The notes below the pieces were generated by a model. That model had not been told where the DNA came from. It saw only the letters and a list, made by a program, of their open reading frames with translations, and did no database searches. Positions 8,366 through 16,696 of a stretch of 64,000 nt of DNA are shown piece after piece. The DNA comes from Candidatus Viadribacter manganicus (GTDB lineage: Bacteria; Pseudomonadota; Alphaproteobacteria; Caulobacterales; Aquidulcibacteraceae), in NCBI RefSeq assembly GCF_001679665.1, contig NZ_CP013244.1, positions 806,001 to 870,000 on the forward strand, written 5' to 3'. Position 1 is the first letter of the stretch. Every line of letters begins with the position of its first letter. Made by a program: the position numbers and the translations under genes.

Positions 8366-8788
8366 ATGATTCCCGTGACGCCCTCCCTCGCACTCGACGA
8401 GCGCGACCTTGAAGAACGCTTCATCCGCGCCTCCGGGCCGGGCGGACAGAACGTCAACAAGGTATCGACCGCCGTCGAACTGCGCTTCAACATGAACGGC
8501 TTCACTGAGATGCCAGAGGACGTGCGTGCGCGTCTGGAGCGGTTGGCTGGACGGCGCCTCACGCTCGATGGCGAGATCGTTATCCGCGCCGACGAACATC
8601 GCACACAAGATCGCAACCGCGCCGAAGCGCAAGCGCGCCTCGTTGCACTCATTGGGCAAGCGACGCACAGGCCGAAAGCTCGCAAGGCGACGAAGGTCTC
8701 GAAGGCGCAGAAGTTAAAGCGCCTCGAAGGCAAGGCAAAGCGCGGCAGCGTTAAAGCCAACCGCGCTCGCCCCCGCCACGACGATTGA
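8366..8788 (+). CDS. arfB: Peptidyl-tRNA hydrolase ArfB (ribosome rescue)
   Basis: Releases ribosomes stalled without a stop codon by hydrolysing peptidyl-tRNA in the A site. 140 residues from the ATG at 8366. The catalytic loop SGPGGQNVNKVST contains the GGQ motif shared with release factors. The C-terminal tail (RKATKVSKAQKLKRLEGKAK) is strongly basic, as expected for the segment that enters the empty mRNA channel. An upstream in-frame codon at 8345 is less likely as start, because the protein family begins near MIPVT. It lies alone between two minus-strand paralogous methyltransferase-like genes. Confidence 0.93.
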   Translation: MIPVTPSLALDERDLEERFIRASGPGGQNVNKVSTAVELRFNMNGFTEMPEDVRARLERLAGRRLTLDGEIVIRADEHRTQDRNRAEAQARLVALIGQATHRPKARKATKVSKAQKLKRLEGKAKRGSVKANRARPRHDD

Positions 8789-8796
8789 GTTGACGC

Positions 8797-9582
8797 TTAT
8801 TCCGGCTTGCGGAAGCGCATCATGAATTGATCGGTGTGTCCGCGGATCGCCGGATCGAACACGCCAGCGGTGTGCGGATCGGCGCCATTACGCAGCACAT
8901 CGCTTTCGCCGTCAAAGACAAAGCCCGCTGCTTCAACTTCCGCACGTACGACAGCCGGATCGATGCGGTGCAACGCCGTTTCCGCGTCGGTCTCGATCGC
9001 CGCGCCGGCGTTGGCGGCGTGGTCGATGATCACGTAGACGCCGCCGGGGCGCAGTGCCGCGAATGCGGTGGCGTTCATCCGGGCGCGATCACCGAGATTG
9101 TAAGCAACGAGCGGCATGTCATGATAGTTCTGTGCCGTGAACACGACGTCGAGCGGCTCAGGATACGCCAGCGCGTCGTAGGGCGTGCGCGCCATCACCG
9201 CGTTCGGATATTGCGCCGCCACCTCAAGAACCGGCGTTTCGTACTCACCAGCCACGCCATCAGGGCGGATGGTTGGAAAGAGCCGCCCCTGCTCACCAAC
9301 GGCGACAGCAAACAAGCGCGTAAAATAGCCACCGCCTGGGAAAATCTCGCCGACCTTGTCACCCTCCTCGATGCCAGCAAAGGCCAGCGTCTCAGCCGGA
9401 TGACGCGCCGCATCGCGCTCAACATCGGTGGCGGGGCGCCGCGCATCGGCGACGGCAGCTACGATATTCGCCGCATCCGGCGACACCGCGACTTGCGCCG
9501 GAGGTGGGGTTTCTTGCGGCGCAGGCGGCGTGCAGGCGCCAAGCGCAAGCGCCGCCGCGGCGGCAAAAAATAGATGTTTCAT
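8797..9582 (-). CDS. Lipoprotein methyltransferase homologue (copy 2)
   Basis: Paralogue of the protein at 7483-8256, 261 residues. MKHLFFAAAAALALGAC has a clear lipobox (LGAC, C17), followed by a Pro-rich linker. The fold is recognisable, but motif I is degraded to VGEIFPGGGYFTRLFA: the acidic D and first G of DxG are replaced by E and F. LRPGGVYVIIDHAANAG and the ending GVFDPAIRGHTDQFMMRF match copy 1. GGGAG precedes the ATG. The family is annotated as a methyltransferase by fold only; a surface-anchored, possibly non-catalytic role is equally possible. Confidence 0.8.
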   Translation of the reverse strand: MKHLFFAAAAALALGACTPPAPQETPPPAQVAVSPDAANIVAAVADARRPATDVERDAARHPAETLAFAGIEEGDKVGEIFPGGGYFTRLFAVAVGEQGRLFPTIRPDGVAGEYETPVLEVAAQYPNAVMARTPYDALAYPEPLDVVFTAQNYHDMPLVAYNLGDRARMNATAFAALRPGGVYVIIDHAANAGAAIETDAETALHRIDPAVVRAEVEAAGFVFDGESDVLRNGADPHTAGVFDPAIRGHTDQFMMRFRKPE

Positions 9583-9653
9583 CGAGCGTCTCCCTCTGCT
9601 GGGCCTTTAGCGCGACGGAAGGTTCGCTTCATCCAGAACGCGACGAGTGGCGT

Positions 9654-10976
9654 TTAACGCGCGCGCTTTGCCGATTGCGGCGGCGGCATGAGCTCAAGTT
9701 GCTCCGGCGGCGCAAGCGCACGAGGGGCGCTCTCGATTTGCGGCGCCGCTGCAATCTCGATCCCGGCATCGCCGGCGCCGAGTTCCTTGAACTTGCGCGC
9801 TTGCGGCAACACGCGGCTTTCAACCGAACCCACGAGCTCGTTGTAGCTCTTCACCGATTTTTCGATGCTGTCGCCGACCTTGGTCATCTTATCGACCATG
9901 ATCGCCATGCGCGCGTGCATTTCGCGACCGAGTTCGGCGATCTTCTGCGTGTTCTTGGCGCTATCTTCCTGACGCCAGCCATAAGCAATCGACTTCGCGA
10001 GCGCGACCATAGTCGTCGGCGTTGTGAGGATCACCTTCTGCGCAAACGCATCGTCGAAGAGATTCGGATCGCGCTCCGCGGCGGCCGCCAGGAAATTCTC
10101 GCCCGGCACAAACAACACCACGAACTCAGCGGTGTCCGGCACGTGCTTTTGATATTCCTTGGATGAGAGATTTTTCACGTGGGCCTTGAGTTCGGCCAAG
10201 TGCTTCTTCAAGTGCAGTTCGCGCGCGGCCTCGTCGGTCGCTTCAACGGCATCGAGATAACCCGAGAGCGCCACCTTCGAATCCACAACGATGCAGCGGC
10301 CGCCCGGCAGATTAATCACCACGTCCGGCCGCAAACGCGCACCTTCGCCGTCCGTGGTTGAGAATTGCTCCTTGAAATCGACATGCGCCGACAAGCCGGA
10401 AAGCTCGAGCACGTTGCGCAACGTCTGCTCACCCCAGCGCCCACGCATCTTGGGCGAGGCGCGCAGCGCCGTGAGCAGGTTTTGGGTCGTCTTGTTGGTT
10501 GAACCGACAGCGTCGACGATCTGGCGAACCTGTTCGCCCATTGCCGATTTATCCTGGATGCGCGCCTTATCGAGCGCGTCGACAGTGGCGGCGAGCTTGG
10601 TCAATTGCTCCTGCGCTGGCGCGAGCACTTCCTTCACCCCGCCCTGAGCGGCTTGCTTGTGTTTTTCAAAGGTCTCGTTGGCGAGCGACATGAATGTCGC
10701 CTGTGACGCCTCCAGCGCTTTTGAAGCCAACGCCAAGAAGCGCGCCTCCTCCGACTCTGAGCGCTCGCTCTTGGAGGCCAGCGCCGCCGCCAATTCGGCT
10801 GTCAGCCGCGTGTTCTCCTCGCGGAGCACTTTCAACTCGGCCAGGGCGCGGTCTCGCTCAGCCTTTATGAGCTCGGCGCCGCCGGCCAGGGCTTGGGCCT
10901 GCATCGCCCGCCACGCAAAAAAGGCGGCCGCGCCAATAGCGGCCAGCGCCAGCAAAAGAGGAAGTGATTCGATCAT
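9654..10976 (-). CDS. rmuC: DNA recombination protein RmuC
   Basis: RmuC family protein implicated in limiting DNA inversions and in chromosome maintenance; it contains a restriction-endonuclease-like core. 440 residues: one N-terminal membrane helix (LPLLLALAAIGAAAFFAW), a long coiled coil rich in E, A, K and R (about 35-165), the conserved core with MRGRWGEQTLRNVLELSGL, RPDVVINLPGG and the acid/lysine strand VVDSKVALSGY, then a helical region and a Pro-rich tail. The ending APPEQLELMPPPQ is variable. It appears to be transcribed alone. Identification is firm; the biochemical activity is not well established for the family. Confidence 0.92.
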   Translation of the reverse strand: MIESLPLLLALAAIGAAAFFAWRAMQAQALAGGAELIKAERDRALAELKVLREENTRLTAELAAALASKSERSESEEARFLALASKALEASQATFMSLANETFEKHKQAAQGGVKEVLAPAQEQLTKLAATVDALDKARIQDKSAMGEQVRQIVDAVGSTNKTTQNLLTALRASPKMRGRWGEQTLRNVLELSGLSAHVDFKEQFSTTDGEGARLRPDVVINLPGGRCIVVDSKVALSGYLDAVEATDEAARELHLKKHLAELKAHVKNLSSKEYQKHVPDTAEFVVLFVPGENFLAAAAERDPNLFDDAFAQKVILTTPTTMVALAKSIAYGWRQEDSAKNTQKIAELGREMHARMAIMVDKMTKVGDSIEKSVKSYNELVGSVESRVLPQARKFKELGAGDAGIEIAAAPQIESAPRALAPPEQLELMPPPQSAKRAR

Positions 10977-11077
10977 TTCGGAAGCCTAGCAGTCCGCCGG
11001 CCCCGACCACATGCCCTGCCAATATAGGCTTGATTTGGCGCATGGCGGAACCCCGGGTGCGGGCGTAGGCTTTGGGG

Positions 11078-11278
11078 ATGGATCTGTTTGCTTATCTCAT
11101 CCCCATCGGCCTGGCGGTCGTGTTCCTGACGCTTCTGTTCGGGATTTATACGCTGTTCCGCGGCGGCGATTTCAGCCGCTCCTGGTCGAACAAGGCCATG
11201 CGCTTCCGGGTTCTGGCGCAGTTCGTGGTGATCTTGCTCTTGGTTGGCGCGCTGTGGTGGAAACAGAGCCATGGTTAG
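11078..11278 (+). CDS. HIG1-domain twin-transmembrane protein
   Basis: A 66-residue inner-membrane protein with two helices separated by the loop RGGDFSRSWSNKAMRFRV, which matches the bacterial HIG1 (hypoxia-induced gene 1) domain; family members are linked to respiratory complexes. The ATG at 11078 has TTTGGGG before it. Its last codons overlap the start of the adenosyltransferase gene by eight bases, indicating translational coupling. The link between the two functions is not obvious. Confidence 0.8.
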   Translation: MDLFAYLIPIGLAVVFLTLLFGIYTLFRGGDFSRSWSNKAMRFRVLAQFVVILLLVGALWWKQSHG

Positions 11279-11840
11279 GCTCGACAAGATCGTCACCAAG
11301 GCAGGTGACGGCGGCAAAACGCGTTTGGCTACCGGCGAGCAAGTTTCAAAGGCCAGTGCCCGCGTTGAGGCGTACGGAGCCGTTGACGAGGCCAATTCGG
11401 CCATCGGTGTCGCCCGCTTGCACACGACTGCGGACCCAATCCTCGATCCGATTTTGGAACGACTACAAAACGATCTCTTCGACCTCGGCGCCGATCTCGC
11501 GACGCCAGACTCGCCGGAGCTGAAGTTTGAGCCGCTCCGCATTCAGGAGAGCCAGGTTCTGCGGCTTGAGGCGGAAATCGATAAGCTCAACGAAAAACTC
11601 TCGCCGCTGGCATCATTCATTTTGCCCGGCGGTTCGCCAGCGGCGGCCCATCTGCACCTAGCGCGCGCGATCGCACGGCGCGCCGAACGCGCCGTTGTCG
11701 CGCTCGCGGACGCTGAGCCAATTTCAGCTGAAGCCGTGAAGTTCGCGAACCGGCTTTCGGACTTGTTGTTCGTAGCGGCGCGCTACGCCAACGATGAAGG
11801 CAAAGCCGATCTGCTTTGGACGCCCGGCGCAAACCGCTAA
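11271..11840 (+). CDS. Cob(I)alamin adenosyltransferase, PduO type
   Basis: Transfers the adenosyl group of ATP to cob(I)alamin to make coenzyme B12. 189 residues from the ATG at 11271, which lies inside the end of the preceding gene. PduO-type marks are MVRLDKIVTKAGDGGKT (ATP-binding N-terminus), VEAYGAVDEANSAIG, and the helix containing RAIARRAERAVVALA. The C-terminus has NRLSDLLFVAARYAN. The following VOC gene starts on the last base of this stop codon (TAATG). All three genes read as one tight operon. Confidence 0.92.
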   Translation: MVRLDKIVTKAGDGGKTRLATGEQVSKASARVEAYGAVDEANSAIGVARLHTTADPILDPILERLQNDLFDLGADLATPDSPELKFEPLRIQESQVLRLEAEIDKLNEKLSPLASFILPGGSPAAAHLHLARAIARRAERAVVALADAEPISAEAVKFANRLSDLLFVAARYANDEGKADLLWTPGANR

Positions 11841-12268
11841 TGCGCGGCGCCATCCATCACATCGACCTCACAGTCAAAGATGCGGACGCCTCGCGCCCCT
11901 TCTATGAAAGCGTGCTGGGCTTCATGGGCTATCGTTTGTCGGGCTTCATTTCCGATCTCAATGACGCACCGCCCAACGGCTATGATTTCGATCTCCAAGA
12001 CGGCGATGCGTTTTGCTCGATCGGCATTTTAAGCTCGCGTGGCGAGAATGCAGAACGCGAGCACGATCGCTACAGCCCAGGCCTCCACCACATCGCCTGG
12101 AACGCCTCAAGCCGCGCCGATGTCGACGCCATGTACGCGCATCTGTTGAGCATCGGCGCGACCATACTCGATCCACCGGCGGCCTATCCGAAATACGGCC
12201 CGACCTACTACGCGGTGTTCTTTGCTGATCCCGACGGCCTGAAGCTCGAATACGTGCACAAGCCGTGA
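11840..12268 (+). CDS. VOC (glyoxalase/bleomycin resistance fold) family protein
   Basis: Metal-dependent vicinal-oxygen-chelate fold; the reaction is unknown. 142 residues with two beta-alpha-beta-beta-beta modules. The first begins GAIHHIDLTVKDADASRPFY; the second contains GLHHIAWNASSRADVDAMY and ends in FADPDGLKLEYVH. Probable metal ligands are the His of IHHID, the His of LHHIA and the Glu of KLEYV. Its ATG overlaps the upstream stop by one base, so it is translated with the cobalamin adenosyltransferase, but no metabolic link is evident. Confidence 0.85.
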   Translation: MRGAIHHIDLTVKDADASRPFYESVLGFMGYRLSGFISDLNDAPPNGYDFDLQDGDAFCSIGILSSRGENAEREHDRYSPGLHHIAWNASSRADVDAMYAHLLSIGATILDPPAAYPKYGPTYYAVFFADPDGLKLEYVHKP

Positions 12269-12276
12269 CGCAAACA

Positions 12277-12296
12277 GCCCGCGCTTTCGCGCGGGC
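12277..12296. terminator. Inverted repeat between convergent genes
   Basis: A perfect 8-bp stem GCCCGCGC/GCGCGGGC with a TTTC loop lies between the VOC gene and csbD. There is no T-run, so it may be a bidirectional stabiliser or a weak terminator. Confidence 0.5.
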
Positions 12297-12318
12297 CGCC
12301 AATGGGTATGGACCAAAC

Positions 12319-12495
12319 TTAGTTCGGCTTCTTCATCGCGTCCTTGGCATCGCCAAGAGCTTCGCGGGCTTGGCCCTTCGCCGTGTCGATCTTGCCTTTG
12401 GCTTCGAGCGATGCATCGCCCGTTGCTTTGCCGACGCCTTCCTTCACAGCGCCGGAGACTTTGTCAGCGGCGCCTTTGACGTGTTCATTGTCCAT
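12319..12495 (-). CDS. CsbD family stress-associated small protein
   Basis: A 58-residue, highly hydrophilic protein beginning MDNEHVKGAADKVSGAVKEG, the CsbD signature, then repeating KATGDASLEAKGKIDTAKGQ. CsbD proteins are general-stress proteins of unknown mechanism. The start at 12495 is fixed by AAGGAG six to eight bases upstream. Longer readings upstream run into the 3' end of phaB and are not credible. It lies 56 nt downstream of phaB on the same strand and may be read through from it. Confidence 0.85.
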   Translation of the reverse strand: MDNEHVKGAADKVSGAVKEGVGKATGDASLEAKGKIDTAKGQAREALGDAKDAMKKPN

Positions 12496-12551
12496 GAATT
12501 CTATCTCCTTGGAATGGAGACAGAACGCAGAACAAGCGTCATCGTTCCAGA

Positions 12552-13274
12552 TCAGGTGATGTATTGCGCACCGTTCATGGTGAGCGTCGAGCCGGTCATG
12601 AAACCCGATCCGTCGGACGCGAGGAACGACACTGTGCTGGCAATTTCTTCGGCTTTGCCGAGGCGGCCAACGGGAATTGTCGCGATGATTTTCTTCAGCA
12701 CGTCTTCGGGAACCGCAGCGACCATGTCGGTATCGATGTAGCCCGGGCAAACGCAATTCACGGTGATACCCTTGCTGGCGCCTTCCTGCGCGAGCGCTTT
12801 CGTGAACCCAATCATGCCGGCTTTCGCGGCAGAATAGTTCACCTGACCAGCCTGACCCTTTTGGCCGTTGATCGAGCTTATGTTGATGATGCGACCCCAG
12901 CCACGCGTGCGCATCCCTTCGATGACCTGACGGGTCATGTTAAAGCAAGAATCCATGTTCACGCGGATCACTTCAGACCATTGCTCATGGCTCATCTTAT
13001 GGAAGAAGCCGTCACGCGTGATGCCGGCATTGTTCACCAGCACATCGATCGGGCCGAGTTGTTCCTCGACCGCCTTCGCCGCCTTCACACAATCGTCGAA
13101 GTTTCCGACGTTGCCCTTCACGACCATGATGCCGAGTTCTTTGGCGGCGGCATCGGCAGCGGCGTCGTTGCCGGAATAGCCTGCGGCGACCTTCATCCCG
13201 TCCGCCTTGAGACGCGCTGAAATGGCCTTGCCGATCCCTCGGGTGCCACCGGTTACAAAAGCCACGCGCGTCAT
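12552..13274 (-). CDS. phaB: Acetoacetyl-CoA reductase
   Basis: NADPH-dependent reduction of acetoacetyl-CoA to (R)-3-hydroxybutyryl-CoA, the monomer for polyhydroxybutyrate. Short-chain dehydrogenase of 240 residues: cofactor motif VTGGTRGIG, NNAG, catalytic Ser in NISSINGQKGQ, YSAAK for the Tyr/Lys pair, and PGYIDTDMV. The segment GITRDGFFHKM is typical of PhaB rather than FabG. GGGAGGAC precedes the ATG. phaA and phaR lie 2-4 kb away; no phaC synthase is in the window. Confidence 0.92.
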   Translation of the reverse strand: MTRVAFVTGGTRGIGKAISARLKADGMKVAAGYSGNDAAADAAAKELGIMVVKGNVGNFDDCVKAAKAVEEQLGPIDVLVNNAGITRDGFFHKMSHEQWSEVIRVNMDSCFNMTRQVIEGMRTRGWGRIINISSINGQKGQAGQVNYSAAKAGMIGFTKALAQEGASKGITVNCVCPGYIDTDMVAAVPEDVLKKIIATIPVGRLGKAEEIASTVSFLASDGSGFMTGSTLTMNGAQYIT

Positions 13275-13397
13275 GAAGTCCTCCCAGTTTCGTCTGATGC
13301 GAAATCTCTGAGGTCACATTGCGCGACTTGTTGGCCCTGTCCATACGCGCGAGGCCGCTTTCGATGGGGGGAGCGGGTTTGCTACAAGCCGTGGCGA

Positions 13398-13811
13398 ATG
13401 AAGCGCGTTGTCATCCTCTACGCCCTGGGCCTGGCCGCCGGCGCCTTCCTGCTGCAATGGCTCCAGTACAATTATCTCGTCCGCGCCTTCCCGAGCGAAA
13501 TCTATATTGGCCTCATCGCCGCCGCCTTCGCCGGACTGGGCGTCTGGGCTGGCATGCGGCTGGCGCGACGGCCGAACCCCGCGACATTTGAAAAGAACAC
13601 TGCAGCTATAGCTTCGCTTGGAATCACGCCCCGTGAGCAAGAGGTGCTGGCGCTGCTGGCGGCCGGCAAATCCAACAAGGAGATCGCGTCCAAGCTCGGC
13701 GTCTCGCCCAATACGGTGAAGACGCAAATCGCCAGCCTTTATCAAAAGCTCGAAGTGCAGCGCCGCACCCAAGCCGTGCAAAAGGCGCGCGAACTGGCGC
13801 TTATCCCCTGA
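13398..13811 (+). CDS. Membrane-anchored LuxR-type regulator
   Basis: 137 residues. Two membrane helices at the N-terminus (about 5-22 and 35-54) are followed by a C-terminal LuxR/GerE helix-turn-helix (about 75-130): LGITPREQEVLALLAAGKSN, then KEIASKLGVSPNTVKTQIAS. The Glu of REQEVL and the VKTQI recognition helix are intact. There is no response-receiver domain, so the signal is probably sensed through the membrane segment. The gene just downstream encodes a DUF4199 membrane protein, a pairing seen repeatedly with this regulator type. Divergent from phaB. Confidence 0.88.
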   Translation: MKRVVILYALGLAAGAFLLQWLQYNYLVRAFPSEIYIGLIAAAFAGLGVWAGMRLARRPNPATFEKNTAAIASLGITPREQEVLALLAAGKSNKEIASKLGVSPNTVKTQIASLYQKLEVQRRTQAVQKARELALIP

Positions 13812-13920
13812 CTTGCCCCGCCAAACGGCCGATCTGGACGATTTGGTCCTTTCGGGTGATGGAATTTGCCGCCGTAACGCGGGCTAGCTGCGCCCATCAC
13901 GCAGCAAAGGAGCTCGTTTC

Positions 13921-14460
13921 ATGTTCGTAATCGCACTCAGGTACGGCGCCATCTCCGGCGCGATCGTCATCGCCGTCATCATCACAGGCATGTTCTACGC
14001 CGAGGGTCAGGGCCACGGACACGCCACCTCCTCTGTGTGGTTCGGCTACCTCGTCATGATCCTGGCGCTGTCGACGATCTTCTTGGCCATCCGCGAGTAC
14101 CGGAACAAAAGCCTCGGCGGCGTGATCAAATTCTTCCCCGCATTCGGCGTCGGCCTGCTCGTCGCCGCGATTGCAGGCATGGTGTACGTCGCCGCCTGGG
14201 AAACCTTTCTCCAGGTGAGCCACTACCCGTTCATGGAGAACTACACCGCCGCGATGGTCCAAGCGCAGCGAGACGCGGGCGTCAGTGGCGCTGAACTCGA
14301 CGCGTTCATCGCGGAGATGGACAAGGCCAAAGCTGCCTACGCCAACCCGCTCTATCGCCTGCCGATGACGTTTATCGAAATTTTCCCAGTCGGCGTCCTG
14401 ATCGCGCTCATATCCGCAGCGATACTGCGCAATCCCAAAGTGCTGCCAGCGCGGGGCTAA
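13921..14460 (+). CDS. DUF4199 family membrane protein
   Basis: A 179-residue protein with four predicted membrane helices: two near residues 5-25 and 40-57, one near 71-92 and a C-terminal one near 155-170. The DUF4199 pattern includes LRYGAISGAIVIAVIITGM and IREYRNKSLGGVIKFF, then a soluble helical loop of about 50 residues between helices 3 and 4. AAGGAG lies eight bases before the ATG. It is probably functionally linked with the LuxR-like gene 109 nt upstream. Function unknown. Confidence 0.82.
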   Translation: MFVIALRYGAISGAIVIAVIITGMFYAEGQGHGHATSSVWFGYLVMILALSTIFLAIREYRNKSLGGVIKFFPAFGVGLLVAAIAGMVYVAAWETFLQVSHYPFMENYTAAMVQAQRDAGVSGAELDAFIAEMDKAKAAYANPLYRLPMTFIEIFPVGVLIALISAAILRNPKVLPARG

Positions 14461-14467
14461 TTCGGGA

Positions 14468-14496
14468 GAACGGCGCAGCTACTGGCGGCGCCGTTC
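14468..14496 (+). terminator. Probable terminator of the DUF4199 gene
   Basis: A 9-bp perfect stem GAACGGCGC/GCGCCGTTC with an 11-nt loop begins eight bases after the stop codon and is followed by GCCTTTC. The T-tract is weak. Confidence 0.5.
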
Positions 14497-14560
14497 GCCT
14501 TTCACTTGAGCTGCGAGCGCCTCGCCTCTCGGCCTCCATTGCAAGTGGGGGAGCGAGGCA

Positions 14561-14953
14561 ATGTTAGTTGGCGTCTTTGTGCCCAGGGCCACCATTGTGG
14601 GGCAACGCACGATCGGTAAGGGCGCGGCGCTTCTGGCGATTCTGATCGTGGTCGGGATGATCCACGCGTTTCTTGTTGCGGTTTTTTCGGCCATAGCAGC
14701 GGCGCTGGTGACTATCGGTTTGCTTGTCGCCTCCACCGCCTTGGGCTGGAACGCCAATTTCAAACCGCGATCGTTGTTCAACGTGCAGGCCAACGCATTC
14801 ATGGCAATGACGGTCGTGACGTGGCTCTTGGACTTGCTACTGCACTCGTATTTCTCGGCGCCAACGATGATCGTCGCACTCGATCAACACTCGATCAACA
14901 AAGGTGCGATCCCTATTGCGCCGGATATTCCGGAAATACCTCAAACGCTTTGA
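14561..14953 (+). CDS. Small membrane protein, unknown
   Basis: 130 residues, no recognised family. Helices are predicted at GKGAALLAILIVVGMIHAFL, at VAVFSAIAAALVTIGLLVA, and at AMTVVTWLLDLLLHSYF, with a polar C-terminus ending PDIPEIPQTL. The ATG at 14561 has GGGGAGCGAGG directly upstream. It stands alone between the DUF4199 gene and a region without a clear gene. Confidence 0.6.
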   Translation: MLVGVFVPRATIVGQRTIGKGAALLAILIVVGMIHAFLVAVFSAIAAALVTIGLLVASTALGWNANFKPRSLFNVQANAFMAMTVVTWLLDLLLHSYFSAPTMIVALDQHSINKGAIPIAPDIPEIPQTL

Positions 14954-15280
14954 TCCAACCAATATCGGATTATTACCACTATGCAGTCGCCGCCGCGCCC
15001 AGCGGCGGATAGTTGCGTTACCTGCTGCAGAATATCCCTGGTCTATTTGCATTCGCTTGGGTGCTAGGCAGCGGTGAGCCCGACGCGTTCCAAGATCGGA
15101 TTGCAGCGAATATCGATCTGCCCAAATCCGGGGGCCGCTTCGCCGCTAGCGCCAGCGCACATCTCGCGCACAATAAACTGAAACGGCTGGCGATCGTCAG
15201 CGTGATCAGCGCCGGCGCCGCGCTCGCAGTGGCGCTCCCCATTTCGTCCAGATAATGCTCGGCCTGCGCACCCTGGCGCA
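14954..15280. other. Stretch without a convincing gene
   Basis: 327 nt between a small membrane-protein gene and phaA. An open frame at 15013-15255 on the plus strand (80 codons, TTG start right after a stop, with a hydrophobic C-terminal half IVSVISAGAALAVALP) and an opposing frame at 15018-15281 are both possible, but neither has a ribosome-binding site or a recognisable family. A GC-rich inverted repeat (CGCCGC...GCGGCG) lies near 14990-15008. Confidence 0.4.
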
Positions 15281-16453
15281 CTAGCGCTCCACGCAGACCG
15301 CAATGCCCATGCCGCCGCCGATGCAGAGTGTGGCGAGGCCTTTGCTCTTGCCGCGGCGTTGCAGCTCGTGAAGCAGTGTTGTCAGCACGCGCGCGCCGGA
15401 GGCGCCGATTGGGTGGCCGATCGCGATCGCGCCGCCATTGACGTTCACGATGTCCGGATCCCAGCCCATATCCTTATTCACAGCGCAGGCTTGCGCGGCG
15501 AAGGCCTCGTTGGCCTCAACCAGATCGAGATCGCCGACTTTCCAGCCTGCCTTTTCCAATGCCGCTTTCGAAGACGGGATCGGGCCGACGCCCATGATCG
15601 TCGGGTCCACGCCGCGCGACGCCCACGACGCTATGCGCGCCATCGGCGTCAGACCGCGCTTCGCGGCTTCCGCGGCCGTCATAAGCACAAGCGCCGCCGC
15701 GCCATCGTTCAAACCGGACGCATTGGCTGCCGTAACCGTGCCGTCCTTCTTGAAGGCTGCACGCAACTTTGCGGCGCCTTCAACGCTGGCGTCGTGTTTG
15801 ATGTACTCGTCGGCCTCGATGATCGTATCGCCTTTGCGGCCCGCGACAGTCACGGCGACGATCTCTTCCTTGAACTTGCCGGCCTTCTGCGCCGCGCTCG
15901 CCTTCTGTTGGCTGAACGTTGCGAACTGATCTTGTTGCTCGCGCGTGATCTGCCACTTCTCGGCAACGTTCTCGGCGGTGATGCCCATGTGATAATGATT
16001 GAAGACGTCGGTCAGACCGTCCTTGATCATCGTGTCGCTGAATGAAAGATCGCCCATCTTCTGGCCTGCGCGAAGATGCGCGGCGTGCGGCGAGAGCGAC
16101 ATGTTCTCCTGACCGCCCGCAACAACGACTGTCGCGTCGCCGGCCTTCAGTTGTTGGTAGCCCACCACGACAGCGCGCAGGCCTGAACCACACACTTGGT
16201 TGAGCGACCAAGCCGGGCTCTCATCCGCCACCCCCGCCGCGCGCGACGCTTGCCGCGCCGGATTCATGCCCTGATTGGCGGTGAGCACCTGCCCGAGCAC
16301 CACTTCCGACACGTCTTTAGGATCGACTTTTGCGCGCTGCAGCGCTGCGCCAATGGCAACCTTTCCAAGCTCGTGCGCGGGCACTGCAGCAAAAGCGCCG
16401 TTGAACGATCCAACAGCTGTGCGGGCGGCGGAAACGATGACGATGTCGGTCAT
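15281..16453 (-). CDS. phaA: Acetyl-CoA acetyltransferase (beta-ketothiolase)
   Basis: Condenses two acetyl-CoA into acetoacetyl-CoA, the first step of polyhydroxybutyrate synthesis. 390 residues from the ATG at 16453 (MTDIVIVSAART); a longer form to 16483 adds an atypical head. The nucleophile Cys lies in NQVCGSGLRA, the catalytic His in IAIGHPIGASG, and the second Cys in LCIGGGMGIA. The substrate loop GQENMSLSPHAAHLR is standard for biosynthetic thiolases. It is divergent from the repressor phaR across a 243-nt intergenic region. Confidence 0.93.
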   Translation of the reverse strand: MTDIVIVSAARTAVGSFNGAFAAVPAHELGKVAIGAALQRAKVDPKDVSEVVLGQVLTANQGMNPARQASRAAGVADESPAWSLNQVCGSGLRAVVVGYQQLKAGDATVVVAGGQENMSLSPHAAHLRAGQKMGDLSFSDTMIKDGLTDVFNHYHMGITAENVAEKWQITREQQDQFATFSQQKASAAQKAGKFKEEIVAVTVAGRKGDTIIEADEYIKHDASVEGAAKLRAAFKKDGTVTAANASGLNDGAAALVLMTAAEAAKRGLTPMARIASWASRGVDPTIMGVGPIPSSKAALEKAGWKVGDLDLVEANEAFAAQACAVNKDMGWDPDIVNVNGGAIAIGHPIGASGARVLTTLLHELQRRGKSKGLATLCIGGGMGIAVCVER

Positions 16454-16696
16454 GGGCTGCAGGCTCCTGGAGCGCGAAGGCATTGGACAGAAACGAAGTC
16501 TTAGTCCCTCCTATCGCACATGCAGCGCGCGAAATCCAAGCCGCGCTACCGCCTCCGGCAGGCGAATTCAGCGTCTTTGTCTTGCATTGCGGCGAAGGAA
16601 GCGAGAACTTGCAAACCAAAGCTCGCGTTCGCGGGCGCCAAAAATCAAAGGCGTTAGCGCTTGTGCGCGGACCGCCAAACCAAGAGGGACACGCAC

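Noticed and set aside
7405..8412. 335-codon plus-strand frame covering the methyltransferase-like gene
   Set aside because: No ribosome-binding site, biased Arg/Ala composition, and the opposite strand carries a protein with signal peptide and conserved motifs.
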